DNA of 64,000 bases from Acidobacteriota bacterium. Its GTDB lineage: Bacteria; Acidobacteriota; Blastocatellia; Pyrinomonadales; Pyrinomonadaceae. Below, in pieces: positions 35,239-45,667 of the stretch (the stretch's first letter is position 1; each line of letters starts with the position of its first letter). A program made the position numbers and the translations under genes. The DNA lies in NCBI GenBank assembly GCA_019639195.1, contig JAHBSI010000003.1, positions 248,001 through 312,000 on the forward strand, written 5' to 3'. The notes beneath the pieces are model-generated. The model saw only the letters and a program-made list of their open reading frames with translations. It did not search any database and was not told the origin of the DNA.

Positions 35239-36454
35239 CTCGGGAGAGATGCCGCTCGGAGCAAGGCAGAAGGCGTTGCTTTCGCTCGCCGCTGCCGTTA
35301 TCTACTTTCTCTCAAATCCGAAGCCGCAAAATTACTACGACTACACATTTCGCGTTGCCGGAAGGCTGCTCTCCGGGGCGATCTCGCTCTCGGAGCCGCC
35401 GCCGCCGTGGCTGAATGAGTTCGTGCCGTTCAAGGACGGCTTTTACTCGGTCTTTCCGCTCGGGGCGGTCGTCTCGATGATCCCGGCGGCATTCCTGAAG
35501 GCCATCGGCCTTATCACCGACATGCCCGGCGCCTGGATCGCGGCCATTCTTGCCGGCATCGCGGCGTGGTTTTTGCTATCGATCGCCGAGAAATATCAGG
35601 CACGGCGTTCGCGTGCGATCCTGATGACGGCCGCCGTGCTTTTCGGCACGTGGATGTGGACGAATCTCACGTTTGCCGGAGCGTGGCAGCTTGCGTTGGG
35701 GTTCGCTGTCGTCGTCGAATTAGGTGCGATCTACTTCGCGATCTTCGACCGAAGACCGCTTATCGCCGGTGCGTTTTTTGCCATCGCATTTGGCAACCGC
35801 ACGGAGATCCTGCTGACCGCACCGATATTCTTTTACCTCCTGCACCGCGAGAGTTCCGGGACGCAAAAGCCCGCAAATGCCGGGCAAAAGCCGCTGATAA
35901 CGCTCGCAAGATTTGCCGCCGTGCCCTTCGCCCTCGGCATTGCAACTCTTGTGTATAACTTTGTGCGTTTCGGCAGCATCTCGGATTTCGGGTACGCACG
36001 GATTCCGGGCGTTCTGAGCGAACCGTGGTATCGATACGGCATTTTTTCGACGAAATATATTCCGGATCAGGCGTGGCAAATGCTCGTGAAATTGTGGGAT
36101 GTCGTCGGCCATTTCCCGTACTTGCTGCCCGACCCGTTCTCGAGCTCGATCCTGCTGACCAGCCCGTTCCTGCTTCTACTTTTCCGCATGGGAGCAAGGG
36201 ACGGCGCTGTCAAGCTGGCCTCCTGGCTCGCGATCATCGTGATGACATTCGTGCTGTGGATGCACGGAAATGCGGGCGGCTATCAATTTGGCTATCGGTA
36301 CGCGATGGTTTTATTGCCCTGGGCGTTTATCATATTGCTTGAGTCCGCGCCGCGGCGGATCACAAAACTAGAATGGGGCCTTTACAGTTTTTCCATTGCC
36401 GCAAACCTTTATGCAACATGGCTTTTTCATTGGACCGAGTTTCTAAAACGCTAA
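35204..36454 (+). CDS. Polytopic membrane protein, glycosyltransferase-like (unassigned)
   Basis: A 416-residue protein with about ten hydrophobic segments (ALLSLAAAVIYFLS, AAILAGIAAWFLLSI, AIFFYLL-type stretches, LLPWAFIILLESA). The extracytoplasmic loop after the first segment (NYYDYTFRVAGRLLSG) is reminiscent of the GT39/PMT-like superfamily, but I see no clear DD or DE motif. ATG 35204 (or TTG 35198) overlaps the preceding gene by about 35 bases. Function unknown; lipid-linked sugar transfer is one option. Confidence 0.55.
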   Translation: MTNSSSASSPPDSGEMPLGARQKALLSLAAAVIYFLSNPKPQNYYDYTFRVAGRLLSGAISLSEPPPPWLNEFVPFKDGFYSVFPLGAVVSMIPAAFLKAIGLITDMPGAWIAAILAGIAAWFLLSIAEKYQARRSRAILMTAAVLFGTWMWTNLTFAGAWQLALGFAVVVELGAIYFAIFDRRPLIAGAFFAIAFGNRTEILLTAPIFFYLLHRESSGTQKPANAGQKPLITLARFAAVPFALGIATLVYNFVRFGSISDFGYARIPGVLSEPWYRYGIFSTKYIPDQAWQMLVKLWDVVGHFPYLLPDPFSSSILLTSPFLLLLFRMGARDGAVKLASWLAIIVMTFVLWMHGNAGGYQFGYRYAMVLLPWAFIILLESAPRRITKLEWGLYSFSIAANLYATWLFHWTEFLKR

Positions 36455-36472
36455 TGCCTTGCGCCGCCTCCA

Positions 36473-37780
36473 ATGCTGCTTGACCTTTCGCCGCTAAGGG
36501 CCTCGCGTGATTATCGGCTGCTCTTTTTCGGGCAGCTGATCTCGTTCTTCGGCTCGATGATGACATTCATCGTCGTGCCGTGGCAGATGTATCAGCTGAC
36601 GAATTCGAACGCGATGGTCGGCTACATTGCGCTTGCGGAATTCGTTCCGATGTTTTGCCTTGCGTTCGTTGGCGGTGCCCTGGCGGACTATGTGGACAAA
36701 CGCAAAGTGCTGCGTTTTACCGAGATCGGACAAACGCTGCTCACCGGCGTCCTTGTCCTGAACGCGCTCCTGCCAAGTCCCTCGATAGCAGTGCTCTTTG
36801 TCGTTGTCTCGGTCCACGCCGGACTCGCGGCGCTTCAAAGGCCGGCGTTCGAATCGTTCATCCAAAAGGTCATTCCGCCCGAGATGATGTCGGCGGTGAT
36901 GGCGTTGAATTCCGTCAGGTTCCACATCGGAATGATCGTCGGGCCCGCGATCGCCGGCATCATCGCGACGCAATTCGCACCCGTGGACGCATATCTGATC
37001 GACCTTGCGACGTTCGGAGCGTCGCTAGTCGCGGTCTTTATGCTGAAATTCGTGCCGCCGCCCGACAATGCGGAACGGCCGAGCTTTGCGGCAATTCTGC
37101 GGGCGGTAAAGTACGCATTTTCGCGGCAGGAGTTGATAGGCACGTATTTTATCGACATCGCCGCGATGTTCTTTGCCTTTCCGCAGGCGCTCTATCCGGC
37201 ACTCGCGACGCACTATGGCGACGAATACGTCGGATTCTTTCCGGCGTCGCTTGCGATCGGCGCATTGATCGCCAGTTTGACCTCGGGCTGGACGAGCAAG
37301 ATCGAGCGGCATGGTGCATTTGTCGTCGTCGCCGCGATACTCTGGGGCTTCGGGATATTGTTTTTTGGGCTTTCAACAACGCTGGTTCCCGCACTGCTTT
37401 TCCTCGGGGCTGCCGGATTTGCGGATATGATCTCCGGCATTTTTCGCGGTTCGATATGGAATCAGACGATCCCGAATCACCTTCGCGGACGCCTTGCGGG
37501 CATCGAAATGATAAGCTACCTAACAGGCCCAATGCTTGGAAGTGCGAAGATGGGAATTCTCGCCGAACACACGAGCGTGAGGTTCGCCCTGGTTTCGGGC
37601 GGCGCGGTCTGCGTGGTCGCCGTCGGGCTGTCGGCTCTTTTTCTGCCGAAATTCGTGCGTTATCGCGGCACGGAAGGCATCCGTCAGCGTGAGTACGAAG
37701 AGGCGATCCGAAGCGGCACATTTATCGGCGAACGCGCCGAATACGATGAAATGATGCGGCTTGGCGAAGCTGAATTTTAA
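36473..37780 (+). CDS. MFS transporter (EntS/DHA3-like)
   Basis: A 435-residue protein with about 12 membrane segments and the MFS loop motif GGALADYVDKRKVL between segments 2 and 3. The start RASRDYRLLFFGQLISFFGSMM and loop LQRPAFESFIQKVIPPEMM resemble the EntS/macrolide-efflux (DHA3) group, usually exporters of small hydrophobic or siderophore compounds. The substrate is unknown. It follows the membrane gene by 18 bases and precedes a DUF2695 gene by 9 bases. Confidence 0.85.
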   Translation: MLLDLSPLRASRDYRLLFFGQLISFFGSMMTFIVVPWQMYQLTNSNAMVGYIALAEFVPMFCLAFVGGALADYVDKRKVLRFTEIGQTLLTGVLVLNALLPSPSIAVLFVVVSVHAGLAALQRPAFESFIQKVIPPEMMSAVMALNSVRFHIGMIVGPAIAGIIATQFAPVDAYLIDLATFGASLVAVFMLKFVPPPDNAERPSFAAILRAVKYAFSRQELIGTYFIDIAAMFFAFPQALYPALATHYGDEYVGFFPASLAIGALIASLTSGWTSKIERHGAFVVVAAILWGFGILFFGLSTTLVPALLFLGAAGFADMISGIFRGSIWNQTIPNHLRGRLAGIEMISYLTGPMLGSAKMGILAEHTSVRFALVSGGAVCVVAVGLSALFLPKFVRYRGTEGIRQREYEEAIRSGTFIGERAEYDEMMRLGEAEF

Positions 37781-37789
37781 GGTTGCAAA

Positions 37790-38095
37790 ATGCCAATTAT
37801 CAGAAAGACCGAGATCGAGAATCTCGAACAAATGACCGGCGACGAACTCGAGGTCTTCCTTCAGCTTGTTCCTGCGGATCAGGAGACGGTGAGCCGTATG
37901 TTCGACTACATCGAAGACGAACTTTACGAGAGCGAATGCGACAATCACCTCAAGCACGCGATGATCTTTATGATGCGCGAACGGCTTGATTTCCCGAAGC
38001 TCACATCGTGGCTGAACAATAACGGCGGCTATTGCGACTGTAAGGTGATGAAGGAGATCGCGCCGCATTGGCGGGCACGATTCGGTGACGATTGA
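37790..38095 (+). CDS. DUF2695 family protein
   Basis: A 101-residue cytoplasmic protein of the DUF2695 type: VSRMFDYIEDELYESECDNH, then LDFPKLTSWLNNNGGYCDCKVM. The cysteines in ECDNH and YCDC may bind metal. Function unknown. It closes the plus-strand run and ends five bases from the convergent uvrA. Confidence 0.83.
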   Translation: MPIIRKTEIENLEQMTGDELEVFLQLVPADQETVSRMFDYIEDELYESECDNHLKHAMIFMMRERLDFPKLTSWLNNNGGYCDCKVMKEIAPHWRARFGDD

Positions 38096-38100
38096 ACTGC

Positions 38101-40935
38101 CTACTTAGCGAGAACGGGCCGCAGATACTGGCCGGTGAATGAATTCTCAACCTTTGCGATCTCTTCCGGCGTACCTTTAGCGACGACCTCGCCGCCGCCC
38201 ACGCCGCCCTCAGGCCCAAGATCAATTACATAGTCGGCCGTCTTTATCACGTCGATATTGTGTTCGATGACGAGTACACTGCCGCCGTTCTCGATCAGGG
38301 CGTTGAACGCACGAAGAAGTTTGTTGATGTCGTCGAAATGGAGGCCGGTGGTCGGTTCGTCGAAAATGAATAGCGTTTGGCCGACCGTTCGCTGTGCGAG
38401 GTGCGATGCAAGCTTGACGCGTTGAGCCTCGCCGCCCGAGAGTGTCGTTGCCGATTGTCCAAGCCGCAGATACGCAAGCCCGACGGCATCAAGCACCTTC
38501 AAACGCGTCACGATCTTCGGCACATCCTTGAAGAACGAGATCGCTTCGCGGATCGTCATTTGAAGCACCTCGTGAATGTTCTTGCCCTTATATTTTACGT
38601 CGAGGATCTCCTGTTTGAACCGCGTACCTCGGCAGTCTTCACACGTGAGTTCGACATCGGCGAGGAACTGCATCTCGATCGTCACGGTTCCGCTGCCCTG
38701 ACATATCTCGCATCGCCCGCCGGGGACGTTGAAAGAAAAATGCGACGGGTTGAAGCCCTTTGACTTTGCGGTGCTCGCGGCCGCGAACACGTCGCGGATA
38801 GCATCGTACGCCTTGATGTACGTCACCGGGTTTGAACGCGGCGTCCGGCCGATCGGCGATTGATCGACGAGAATGATGTCGTCGATATTGTCGATGCCAC
38901 GGATATCCTTGAACGCGCCGACCTGCGAATTCCATTCGCCGCGTTTCTTCTTCAGCCCGGCGAAAAGGACGTCGTGCACGAGGGTCGATTTTCCCGAACC
39001 GGAAACGCCGGTGATCGCAACAAGCATATCGAGCGGGATCTTGACGTCGATATTCCGGAGGTTGTGTTCGCGTGCGCCGATGATCTCAAGCTTGCGTTTC
39101 GTCGGCTTGCGGCGGGCTTGCGGGATCTTGATCTCGGCATCGCCACGAAGATATTTGGCCGTCAGCGACCACTCGTTTTCGAGAAGGCCTTTGAGATCGC
39201 CCTGATAGACGAGCTCACCGCCATTTTCGCCTGCATGGACGCCGATATCGATAATATTGTCGGCGGCACGCATCGTTTCATCATCGTGTTCGACAACAAG
39301 GACCGTGTTGCCGATATCGCGAAGATCTTCGAGTATCTTGATCAACCGCGAATTGTCACGCGGATGCAGCCCGATCGACGGTTCATCGAGGACATAGAGC
39401 GTTCCGACAAGCAATGAACCGAGGTTTGTCGCTAGCTGGATCCGCTGAGCCTCGCCGCCTGAGAGCGTCGCGGCAAGGCGGCCGAGCGTCAGATAGTCGA
39501 GGCCGACATTGACGAGGAAAGCGAGCCTTCGGCGGATCTCAAGCAAAAGTTTGTCCGCGATATTCATTCGCTCTTCGCTGAGCGTAAGGCCGTTGAAGAA
39601 TTCGCTTGCATCTGCAACCGAAAGCTCAACAATATCGGGCAGTGAACGCCCGCCGATCTTAACGTCCCTGGCCTCTTGCCGCAGCCGCTGGCCGTGGCAA
39701 TCCGGACAACGCGTGTAGCCGCGATATTTCGCGAGGAAAACGCGTACGTGCAGCTTGTATTTCTTTGTTTCGAGCCATTCAAAAAAACCCTTGATACCGC
39801 GCCAGCCTTCATCGCCGTAGATTATGCAGTTCTGCTGAAAATCAGGCAGATCGGCGAACGCAGCGTTCACATCGATATTCGCCGAAGCAGCGTATTTTAA
39901 AAGCTCCTTCTGTGCCCAAGCGTTCGTCGGACGAGTGAACGGCTCGACGGCACCTTCTTTCAGGGAAATATTCTGGTTCGGGATAACGAGGTCATAATCG
40001 ACGCCGATCGTATTCCCAAAACCCTGGCATGTCGGGCATGCTCCGTACGGCGAATTGAAACCAAAGAGTGCGGGTTCGGGCTCTTCGTATCGCGTCCCGT
40101 CGTATTTGCAGATGAAGCTGTCGGAGAATTTCAACTTCTCGCCTTCGGTGGTCTCGATGACCGCGGCATGGGCTTCGTGAAAGCACGTTTCGAGTGAATC
40201 GATCAGCCGTGAACGCACATCTTCTGCGGCCTTCAAGCGATCGATAAGCACGAATGTTCCGTTGAGATCTTCGTGCGGATAATCTTCCGGCTGCTTGAGT
40301 TCGAGGACCTCGCCATCGCGGTAAAGCCGTGAAAAACCTTGCTGCAGAAGCGACATGAGTCGCGCCTGCGTGCTAAGTTCGCTCTCCTTCGCGGCCTTTG
40401 AACGCGCACGCCCCTTCTTCTTGCCGCTTGCTACTGCTTCGGCATCAGAGAGCGGAAAGAGGACGTAGAACCGTGTTCCCTCGGCGAGGGTTGCGAGGAT
40501 CTCGTCGGCCGCATCCTGTGGCGAATCTTTCTTGACCTCACGTCCGCAGGCATGACAGAACGTCTGGCCCGCACGTGCAAAAAGGAGCCTCAGATAGTCG
40601 TAGATCTCGGTCTGCGTCGCAACGGTCGAGCGTGGATTCTTTGTCGAATTCTTTTGCCGGATCGCGATCGCCGGTGCGATGCCCGTGATCTCATCGACAT
40701 CCGGCTTGTCCATCCGTTCGAGAAACTGCCGTGCGTATGCCGACAGCGATTCGACATAACGCCGCTGGCCTTCGGCATAAAGTGTGTCGAAGGCGAGCGA
40801 GGATTTGCCTGAGCCGGAGACGCCTGTGATGACCGTTAGCTTGTTGACCGGCAGGCTGACCGAGATGTTCTTGAGGTTATGTACACGAGCCCCGCGTACT
40901 TCGATCTGCTCTTCTTTCTTTGTCGCGGGCTGCAT
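38101..40935 (-). CDS. uvrA: Excinuclease ABC subunit A
   Basis: DNA damage-recognition ATPase of nucleotide excision repair. The 944-residue product has two ABC modules, each with Walker A GVSGSGKS, signatures [12 protein letters not shown] and [12 protein letters not shown], and Walker [11 protein letters not shown] and [10 protein letters not shown]. Zinc modules are CHACG (short), CPTC with CPDC, and CEIC with CEDC. ATG 40935 gives the usual UvrA start ahead of [15 protein letters not shown] Lys/Arg/Ala-rich insertion near residues 190-210 ([13 protein letters not shown]) is a minor oddity. Confidence 0.97.
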   Translation of the reverse strand: MQPATKKEEQIEVRGARVHNLKNISVSLPVNKLTVITGVSGSGKSSLAFDTLYAEGQRRYVESLSAYARQFLERMDKPDVDEITGIAPAIAIRQKNSTKNPRSTVATQTEIYDYLRLLFARAGQTFCHACGREVKKDSPQDAADEILATLAEGTRFYVLFPLSDAEAVASGKKKGRARSKAAKESELSTQARLMSLLQQGFSRLYRDGEVLELKQPEDYPHEDLNGTFVLIDRLKAAEDVRSRLIDSLETCFHEAHAAVIETTEGEKLKFSDSFICKYDGTRYEEPEPALFGFNSPYGACPTCQGFGNTIGVDYDLVIPNQNISLKEGAVEPFTRPTNAWAQKELLKYAASANIDVNAAFADLPDFQQNCIIYGDEGWRGIKGFFEWLETKKYKLHVRVFLAKYRGYTRCPDCHGQRLRQEARDVKIGGRSLPDIVELSVADASEFFNGLTLSEERMNIADKLLLEIRRRLAFLVNVGLDYLTLGRLAATLSGGEAQRIQLATNLGSLLVGTLYVLDEPSIGLHPRDNSRLIKILEDLRDIGNTVLVVEHDDETMRAADNIIDIGVHAGENGGELVYQGDLKGLLENEWSLTAKYLRGDAEIKIPQARRKPTKRKLEIIGAREHNLRNIDVKIPLDMLVAITGVSGSGKSTLVHDVLFAGLKKKRGEWNSQVGAFKDIRGIDNIDDIILVDQSPIGRTPRSNPVTYIKAYDAIRDVFAAASTAKSKGFNPSHFSFNVPGGRCEICQGSGTVTIEMQFLADVELTCEDCRGTRFKQEILDVKYKGKNIHEVLQMTIREAISFFKDVPKIVTRLKVLDAVGLAYLRLGQSATTLSGGEAQRVKLASHLAQRTVGQTLFIFDEPTTGLHFDDINKLLRAFNALIENGGSVLVIEHNIDVIKTADYVIDLGPEGGVGGGEVVAKGTPEEIAKVENSFTGQYLRPVLAK

Positions 40936-41001
40936 AGTGGTAAATCCGTGCCTGAGGGCAATAGATGATTTTACCAAATCGGAGCGGCGAACAAAAAGAA
41001 C

Positions 41002-42024
41002 CTATTTTCGTTTCGAAAAACGCCGATGCGGCGTCATTTTCTGAGCCATCTTGAGCCGCGTGAAGGCAAAGACCGGCGAGTAATTACGCTCTTTCTCTTC
41101 GGGCGAATCCGGCAGCGATACGGTCCACGAGTTCGAGTCGGCCGAGAGTTTGAACCGAAGCCGGCCGGAGCCTTTCTCGAATCTTGCGAACGGGTAAAGG
41201 CCGGCGCTCCAGCTCTGCGAATCAAGAGCACTCATCGTAATATCGCCGAGGAAAGTTGACCGCGAGAATGTCGCGATGCCGTCGGGTTTTGCGAGGTTTC
41301 TAAGCTTCCAGATCGCCTCGCCTTCGGCCGAATATGTTTCATTCTCGACCGTGCGGAAATCGATCGAGATGACGGTCACCGGGTCGGCAAGAAACTTTAA
41401 GTCGGACGCGGCAGGGAAGGTGATCGCGTCGGAATAATTTAGCTTTAATTCGCTCAGAAATGAGGTGCTGATCCCAACACCGGCAGCTTCCGAGGCCGCG
41501 GTATCGGGACGCGAGATCGGTGCGGCCATCAACTCAAATCTTTCCGGGATCAGAATGCCGCCTTTTGCGAGGAAACGCTTGCGAATATCGACAAAAGAGG
41601 CGATCGTTTCCTTCCCGAACGCATTCGAATCAAAGATCTCGCTTGCGATCACATCAAAGCGTCCCTTGATGCGAACATCATCGCTTCGGCCGTGAATTAT
41701 CTCGATCTTTTCGGCGACACCATTTTCGTGGGCAAGGCGGCCGATCACGGGTATCAAACTCTCTTCGGCCTCGATCGCGACGACACGCGATGCACCGAGC
41801 TTTGCGGCAAGGATCGCCCAAACGCCGGTTCCCGCACCAATATCGAGGAACGACATTCCCGGCTTTAAGGCTCGCGTGATGGCCTTTTTCAGCAGGCCGT
41901 TCCTCACCTTATCGGTGAGCATCGTGTTGTGATATTGGAGTACGGAAGGCAGATGAGCGGCGAGACGTTCGTCGCGTTCCTTCTTCGTCAGCGGCTTTTT
42001 TGATTCGGGTGGAGCTTTTACCAT
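41002..42024 (-). CDS. Class I methyltransferase, PRMT-like
   Basis: A 340-residue protein with the layout of protein arginine methyltransferases: [18 protein letters not shown] before motif [20 protein letters not shown] (SAM site), VVAIEAEE, then [11 protein letters not shown], which matches the position of the PRMT double-E loop. A beta-barrel-like C-terminal half follows. Bacterial PRMT-like enzymes are uncommon; a small-molecule target is equally possible. The ATG at 42024 overlaps the stop of the preceding small gene (ATGGTAA). The N-terminus is Lys-rich. Confidence 0.72.
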   Translation of the reverse strand: MVKAPPESKKPLTKKERDERLAAHLPSVLQYHNTMLTDKVRNGLLKKAITRALKPGMSFLDIGAGTGVWAILAAKLGASRVVAIEAEESLIPVIGRLAHENGVAEKIEIIHGRSDDVRIKGRFDVIASEIFDSNAFGKETIASFVDIRKRFLAKGGILIPERFELMAAPISRPDTAASEAAGVGISTSFLSELKLNYSDAITFPAASDLKFLADPVTVISIDFRTVENETYSAEGEAIWKLRNLAKPDGIATFSRSTFLGDITMSALDSQSWSAGLYPFARFEKGSGRLRFKLSADSNSWTVSLPDSPEEKERNYSPVFAFTRLKMAQKMTPHRRFSKRK

Positions 42025-42287
42025 CGGGAGTCGAGCGGGCTGAAGTTCTCTCGCCAATTATCCGCATAGTCGCCGACAAGCACGGCGATCGCACCGTCAA
42101 AACCAACGGCAGCGTCCAGGTCACGTCTTAGGCGATAGGAATATCCGGTCGGAGAATGCACCGTCAGCACGACCTTATCCTCGCCGATACGGGCGATCGC
42201 GGCGTGTCGCCAATCGACGCGTGAACGCACCACGATCCTTGAGCCGACCGGCAAAAGGCCGAGAGTTGTCGTCTCAGCACAGTTCAC
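42018..42287 (-). CDS. Small conserved-looking protein of unknown function
   Basis: An 89-residue protein (VGSRIVVRSRVDWRHAAIARI, VVLTVHSPTGYSYRLRRDLD), beta-rich, SH3-like in feel, with no known motif. It is held between two overlapping genes: GTG start overlaps the M50-type gene stop by 4 bases (GTGA) and its stop overlaps the PRMT-like start by 7. This tight packing is the main support that it is real. Confidence 0.6.
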   Translation of the reverse strand: MNCAETTTLGLLPVGSRIVVRSRVDWRHAAIARIGEDKVVLTVHSPTGYSYRLRRDLDAAVGFDGAIAVLVGDYADNWRENFSPLDSRW

Positions 42288-43078
42288 AATGTCTCGTCAA
42301 AAACTGAATCGTCGCGTGACTTGCTGCGTACCGCGGTGTACATCCGAAAGCCCACGAAAAGCAGGCCGAGCGAGATCACGATCCAGATCACGACCCAAAA
42401 GAAAGCGGGAATACCGGTCGCATTCGCCATGTTCGAGGCGTCGTTCTGCATATCTGCCCCGACGACCGGAGCGTTGATGAAAAAGACCGTTTTCAGGTCG
42501 GAGATCGCGTTCAAAAGGCACTGAACCGCTAAGAAGCCCGTCACCCACCGTGCAGTTCGTTCATTTGCGAATTTTGCGAGAGCGAACAGGCCGGCGGTCA
42601 GGGCGGCGGCAACGAAAAGCGTAAATGCGACGCTGCCAAATCCAACCTGCAGCGAAAGGAAATTGAAGATCGGGCTAAGCAGGCCAAAGACTATCGTAAT
42701 AACGAGAATGAATACACCCGAGCCAAAAAGGATCTTGTTCGGCGAAACGTTCTTGCGTATCAAATACAGGAGAAATACGCCGAAGACCATCGTTCCGACA
42801 TAACCGGCACTGGACGTGAATATCTGCCCAAGCAGCGAATTCGACGACGAATAAACAAGGCCGCTTCCGTCGGCTGCGATCGTCAGGCTTTGCACCGACC
42901 CGCCGGTCACGAAGGCGACGAGAGCATGCCCGCTCTCGTGTATCAGCGTTACAAAAAGCCTGAACGGATAAACGAGATACTCGGCGTACGGAATGAACCA
43001 GAGAACGATCGAGATCGCGGTGGCCGCGAGCAGTAATTTCGCATGTGGGCGGGCGTCTTCAGCAAGTGTGTACTTCAT
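42284..43078 (-). CDS. M50-type membrane zinc metalloprotease
   Basis: A 264-residue membrane protein with HESGH (HExxH) inside a hydrophobic segment (FRLFVTLIHESGHALVAF) and a likely third metal ligand in QCLLNAISDL near residue 200. Six to seven hydrophobic segments follow. This is the small M50B-like group, related to SpoIVFB/site-2 proteases but also found with no known substrate. It heads the M50-DUF-PRMT-like run. Confidence 0.8.
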   Translation of the reverse strand: MKYTLAEDARPHAKLLLAATAISIVLWFIPYAEYLVYPFRLFVTLIHESGHALVAFVTGGSVQSLTIAADGSGLVYSSSNSLLGQIFTSSAGYVGTMVFGVFLLYLIRKNVSPNKILFGSGVFILVITIVFGLLSPIFNFLSLQVGFGSVAFTLFVAAALTAGLFALAKFANERTARWVTGFLAVQCLLNAISDLKTVFFINAPVVGADMQNDASNMANATGIPAFFWVVIWIVISLGLLFVGFRMYTAVRSKSRDDSVFDETL

Positions 43079-43147
43079 TTCCTTCTCGTTTCGGCCTCCT
43101 ACATTAGCGTCTTACGCTCGATTCTACCGCAAAGTTCGGCGCTTCGG

Positions 43148-43615
43148 TTAACTTGCCCGATAGTCGCTCTTTCCGCCGGTCTTCTCGATCAGGCGAATGT
43201 CCGTGATAACGATGTCGCGTTGGACGGCCTTGAGCATGTCGTAGATCGTCAATGCGGCGACACTCGCGGCGGTCAGCGCTTCCATTTCGACGCCCGTTTT
43301 GCCCGATGTGACGGCTTCGGCCGAAAGCTCAATGCCGTCCTCAACGATCGTTGCAGTGACATCGGCCTTCGAAAGTGCGATCTGATGGCACAGCGGAATA
43401 AGCTCGGACGTGCGTTTTGCCGCCATTATTCCGGCGATGCGGGCGATCTCGAGCGGGTCGCCTTTCGGTGTGTGTTTTTGTCGGACCGCGTCGAGAGTTT
43501 CCTCGTTCACGAGGATCTTCGCTCCGGCGACCGCACGTCGCACGGTCACATCCTTTTCGCCGACATCGACCATCGAAATGCGGCCTTCTTCGTCGTAATG
43601 AGAGAGCTTTTTCAT
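43148..43615 (-). CDS. moaC: Cyclic pyranopterin monophosphate synthase
   Basis: Second step of molybdenum cofactor synthesis, acting with MoaA on GTP-derived substrate to give cPMP. The 155-residue product shows [33 protein letters not shown] and [10 protein letters not shown], then [23 protein letters not shown]. The ATG at 43615 overlaps the upstream methyltransferase stop (ATGA); the 49-residue upstream extension is out of family. Confidence 0.96.
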   Translation of the reverse strand: MKKLSHYDEEGRISMVDVGEKDVTVRRAVAGAKILVNEETLDAVRQKHTPKGDPLEIARIAGIMAAKRTSELIPLCHQIALSKADVTATIVEDGIELSAEAVTSGKTGVEMEALTAASVAALTIYDMLKAVQRDIVITDIRLIEKTGGKSDYRAS

Positions 43616-44355
43616 AGTTTTCTTGCGGCAATGATAAGCGTATTGCCGCCGGTCAATACCGAGCTTGAATTCATTTCGTCGGTCCAGCGCAGGTCGCGTT
43701 TCTTGCGTGACGTGGATCTGGCCGCAAGCCGAATAATGCCAACAAGCGGTGCGAACGCCCACATTCCTTTCTTTTTCTTGTCCGAATATGCACCTTTGAT
43801 CTCGAAGCCCGCCTTTTCGAGCCAGTACCGCAGTTCCGCATAACCGATCGGGTTTATATGAAATGCGATCTCGTCCATTCCGCCCATCTCATGACGCTGG
43901 TGAACCCGGATCGCTTCCTTCGAAAGCGGCTTAAAATGCGACGTATAGCCAAAAAAGAGCCATTTCAAACGCTCCTCGATATTCATTATATTCGGAACGC
44001 TCACGATCGCGGTGCCGCCCTGTTTTAGAACGCGGGAGAATTCCCGAATTGCATTTGCGGGATTCTCGATATGTTCAAGGCCTTCAACGCAAACGACAAC
44101 GTCGAATTCTGAATCGTCGAACGGCAACCGGCCGTCGAGGTTGCCTTCGCGGATCTCGGTGTCCGCCAGCTTGAAGATCCGCGGATAGAGGTCGCAGCAG
44201 GTAACATCAAGACCAAGGGCTTTCAGGCGGACGGCAAGTGCCCCTTCGCCCGCGGGGACGTCAAGAATGCGGCCTTTCGCGCCGTCGAGCAGTTCCTCGA
44301 CACGGTCGTAAATACCGTAATGTCCCATCGCCATGGGTTCCGTGCGATCGGTCAT
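43612..44355 (-). CDS. SAM-dependent methyltransferase between moeA and moaC
   Basis: A 247-residue class I methyltransferase of the Methyltransf_11 type: [22 protein letters not shown] (motif I), [23 protein letters not shown], then [17 protein letters not shown]. The C-terminal ~80 residues are basic. It is locked between moeA and moaC by ATGA overlaps on both sides, so cotranslation is likely. A role in cofactor synthesis is not known; it may be a passenger. Confidence 0.8.
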   Translation of the reverse strand: MTDRTEPMAMGHYGIYDRVEELLDGAKGRILDVPAGEGALAVRLKALGLDVTCCDLYPRIFKLADTEIREGNLDGRLPFDDSEFDVVVCVEGLEHIENPANAIREFSRVLKQGGTAIVSVPNIMNIEERLKWLFFGYTSHFKPLSKEAIRVHQRHEMGGMDEIAFHINPIGYAELRYWLEKAGFEIKGAYSDKKKKGMWAFAPLVGIIRLAARSTSRKKRDLRWTDEMNSSSVLTGGNTLIIAARKL

Positions 44356-45557
44356 AGGTAGCAAATTCGTACGAGATCACCCGCAGCGTGCTGTGTGTCC
44401 ATTTCGAGGTCGATGAATACCTCGGCGCGTGCAAAACTCACGAGGTCCGAAGAACCCTTGCCCCGAAGCGGGATCGCGATCAGCCTTCCGGACGCATCAT
44501 TTTCAAGCCGTGCCGCCGTGAGCGTCCTGCGATCTATCGCTGCCTTTACGGGTTCGGAAAGCGTGGCCGTGCCTGTCCGCATTGCCGTCTGTTTTACGCC
44601 CTGCATCCCAACGATCGCAGCACGAACAAAAAGGTAGAATGTGGCGGCCGCAGAAACCGGATTGCCGGGCAGCGAGAAGACAAGAGTCTTTCCGAGCCTC
44701 GCGGCGATGACGGGTTTTCCTGGCTTAAGGGCCACTTTTTCAAAAAAGATGTCAGCGCCTAGGTCCGTAAGTGCCGCTTTTGTCAGATCGTATTTGCCGA
44801 CGGAAACGCCGCCCGTCGTGATCAAAATGTCGAGTCCGCGGCTCGCCATCTTTATCTGCTTTTTTAACGATGCAAGGTCATCCTTGGCGTTCGGGAAGAT
44901 CTCGGCGCTTGCGCCAAAGGCCGAGGCAAGGGAACTGAGCATCGTCGAATTCGAGTTGCGGATCTGATCACGCCCGGGCCTCTTTCCGATCTCCACGATC
45001 TCAGTGCCCGTGCCGAAAATGGCGACCCGAGGGCGTTTTGCGACCCGAACTCTCGCGTATCCAAAAGCTGCGAGGGCCGCGACATTCTGCGGCGTTATTC
45101 TTTCGGCGGTGAGAAAAAGACGTTTGCCCTGACGGATCTCCGAGCCTTTTTTAACGATCGACATGCCCTTTTTTGCCGATTCGAGGATCTCGACGAATTC
45201 CTCATCGCCCTTAAAAAAACTGCGGGCCAATTCGACTCTCTGCACAGAATCGGCACCACTTGGAACGGGTGCACCCGTCATGATTCGGACCGCTTCGCCG
45301 CGTTTTACCTTCCGGTGCCATCCATGGCCGGCAGCAGATTCGCCCACTATCTTGAGCGTCACAGGAGCGTCGGCGATATCGACCGCGGCGACGGCAAATC
45401 CGTCCATCATCGAGCGGTCAAAAGGCGGCTGATCGCCATCGGCGGCAATATCTTCCGCAAGCACACGGCCGATCGAGTCGCCAAGGGCTATGCGTTCGCT
45501 GCCGAGGCGTGGGATGTTGCGATCTACGGCCTTCAAGGCCTTTTCGAGCGGGATCAT
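44352..45557 (-). CDS. moeA: Molybdopterin molybdenumtransferase
   Basis: Inserts molybdate into adenylylated molybdopterin, the last common step of molybdenum cofactor synthesis. The 401-residue product has PPFDRSMMDGFAV, TGAPVPSGADSVQRVE, the FGTGTEIVE segment, TTGGVSVGKYDL and FSLPGNPVSAAATFYLF. It heads moeA-methyltransferase-moaC. A molybdate supply gene is not nearby. Confidence 0.95.
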   Translation of the reverse strand: MIPLEKALKAVDRNIPRLGSERIALGDSIGRVLAEDIAADGDQPPFDRSMMDGFAVAAVDIADAPVTLKIVGESAAGHGWHRKVKRGEAVRIMTGAPVPSGADSVQRVELARSFFKGDEEFVEILESAKKGMSIVKKGSEIRQGKRLFLTAERITPQNVAALAAFGYARVRVAKRPRVAIFGTGTEIVEIGKRPGRDQIRNSNSTMLSSLASAFGASAEIFPNAKDDLASLKKQIKMASRGLDILITTGGVSVGKYDLTKAALTDLGADIFFEKVALKPGKPVIAARLGKTLVFSLPGNPVSAAATFYLFVRAAIVGMQGVKQTAMRTGTATLSEPVKAAIDRRTLTAARLENDASGRLIAIPLRGKGSSDLVSFARAEVFIDLEMDTQHAAGDLVRICYL

Positions 45558-45667
45558 TCAGGTTGTCGCGGCTATAAACACCGTCAAAAAAGTGCTAATC
45601 TTTAGCTTTGCTCCGGTTGCGGAGAATCTTATCACAAACACTTATTTAGCGAGGAAGACCAAAAAAA

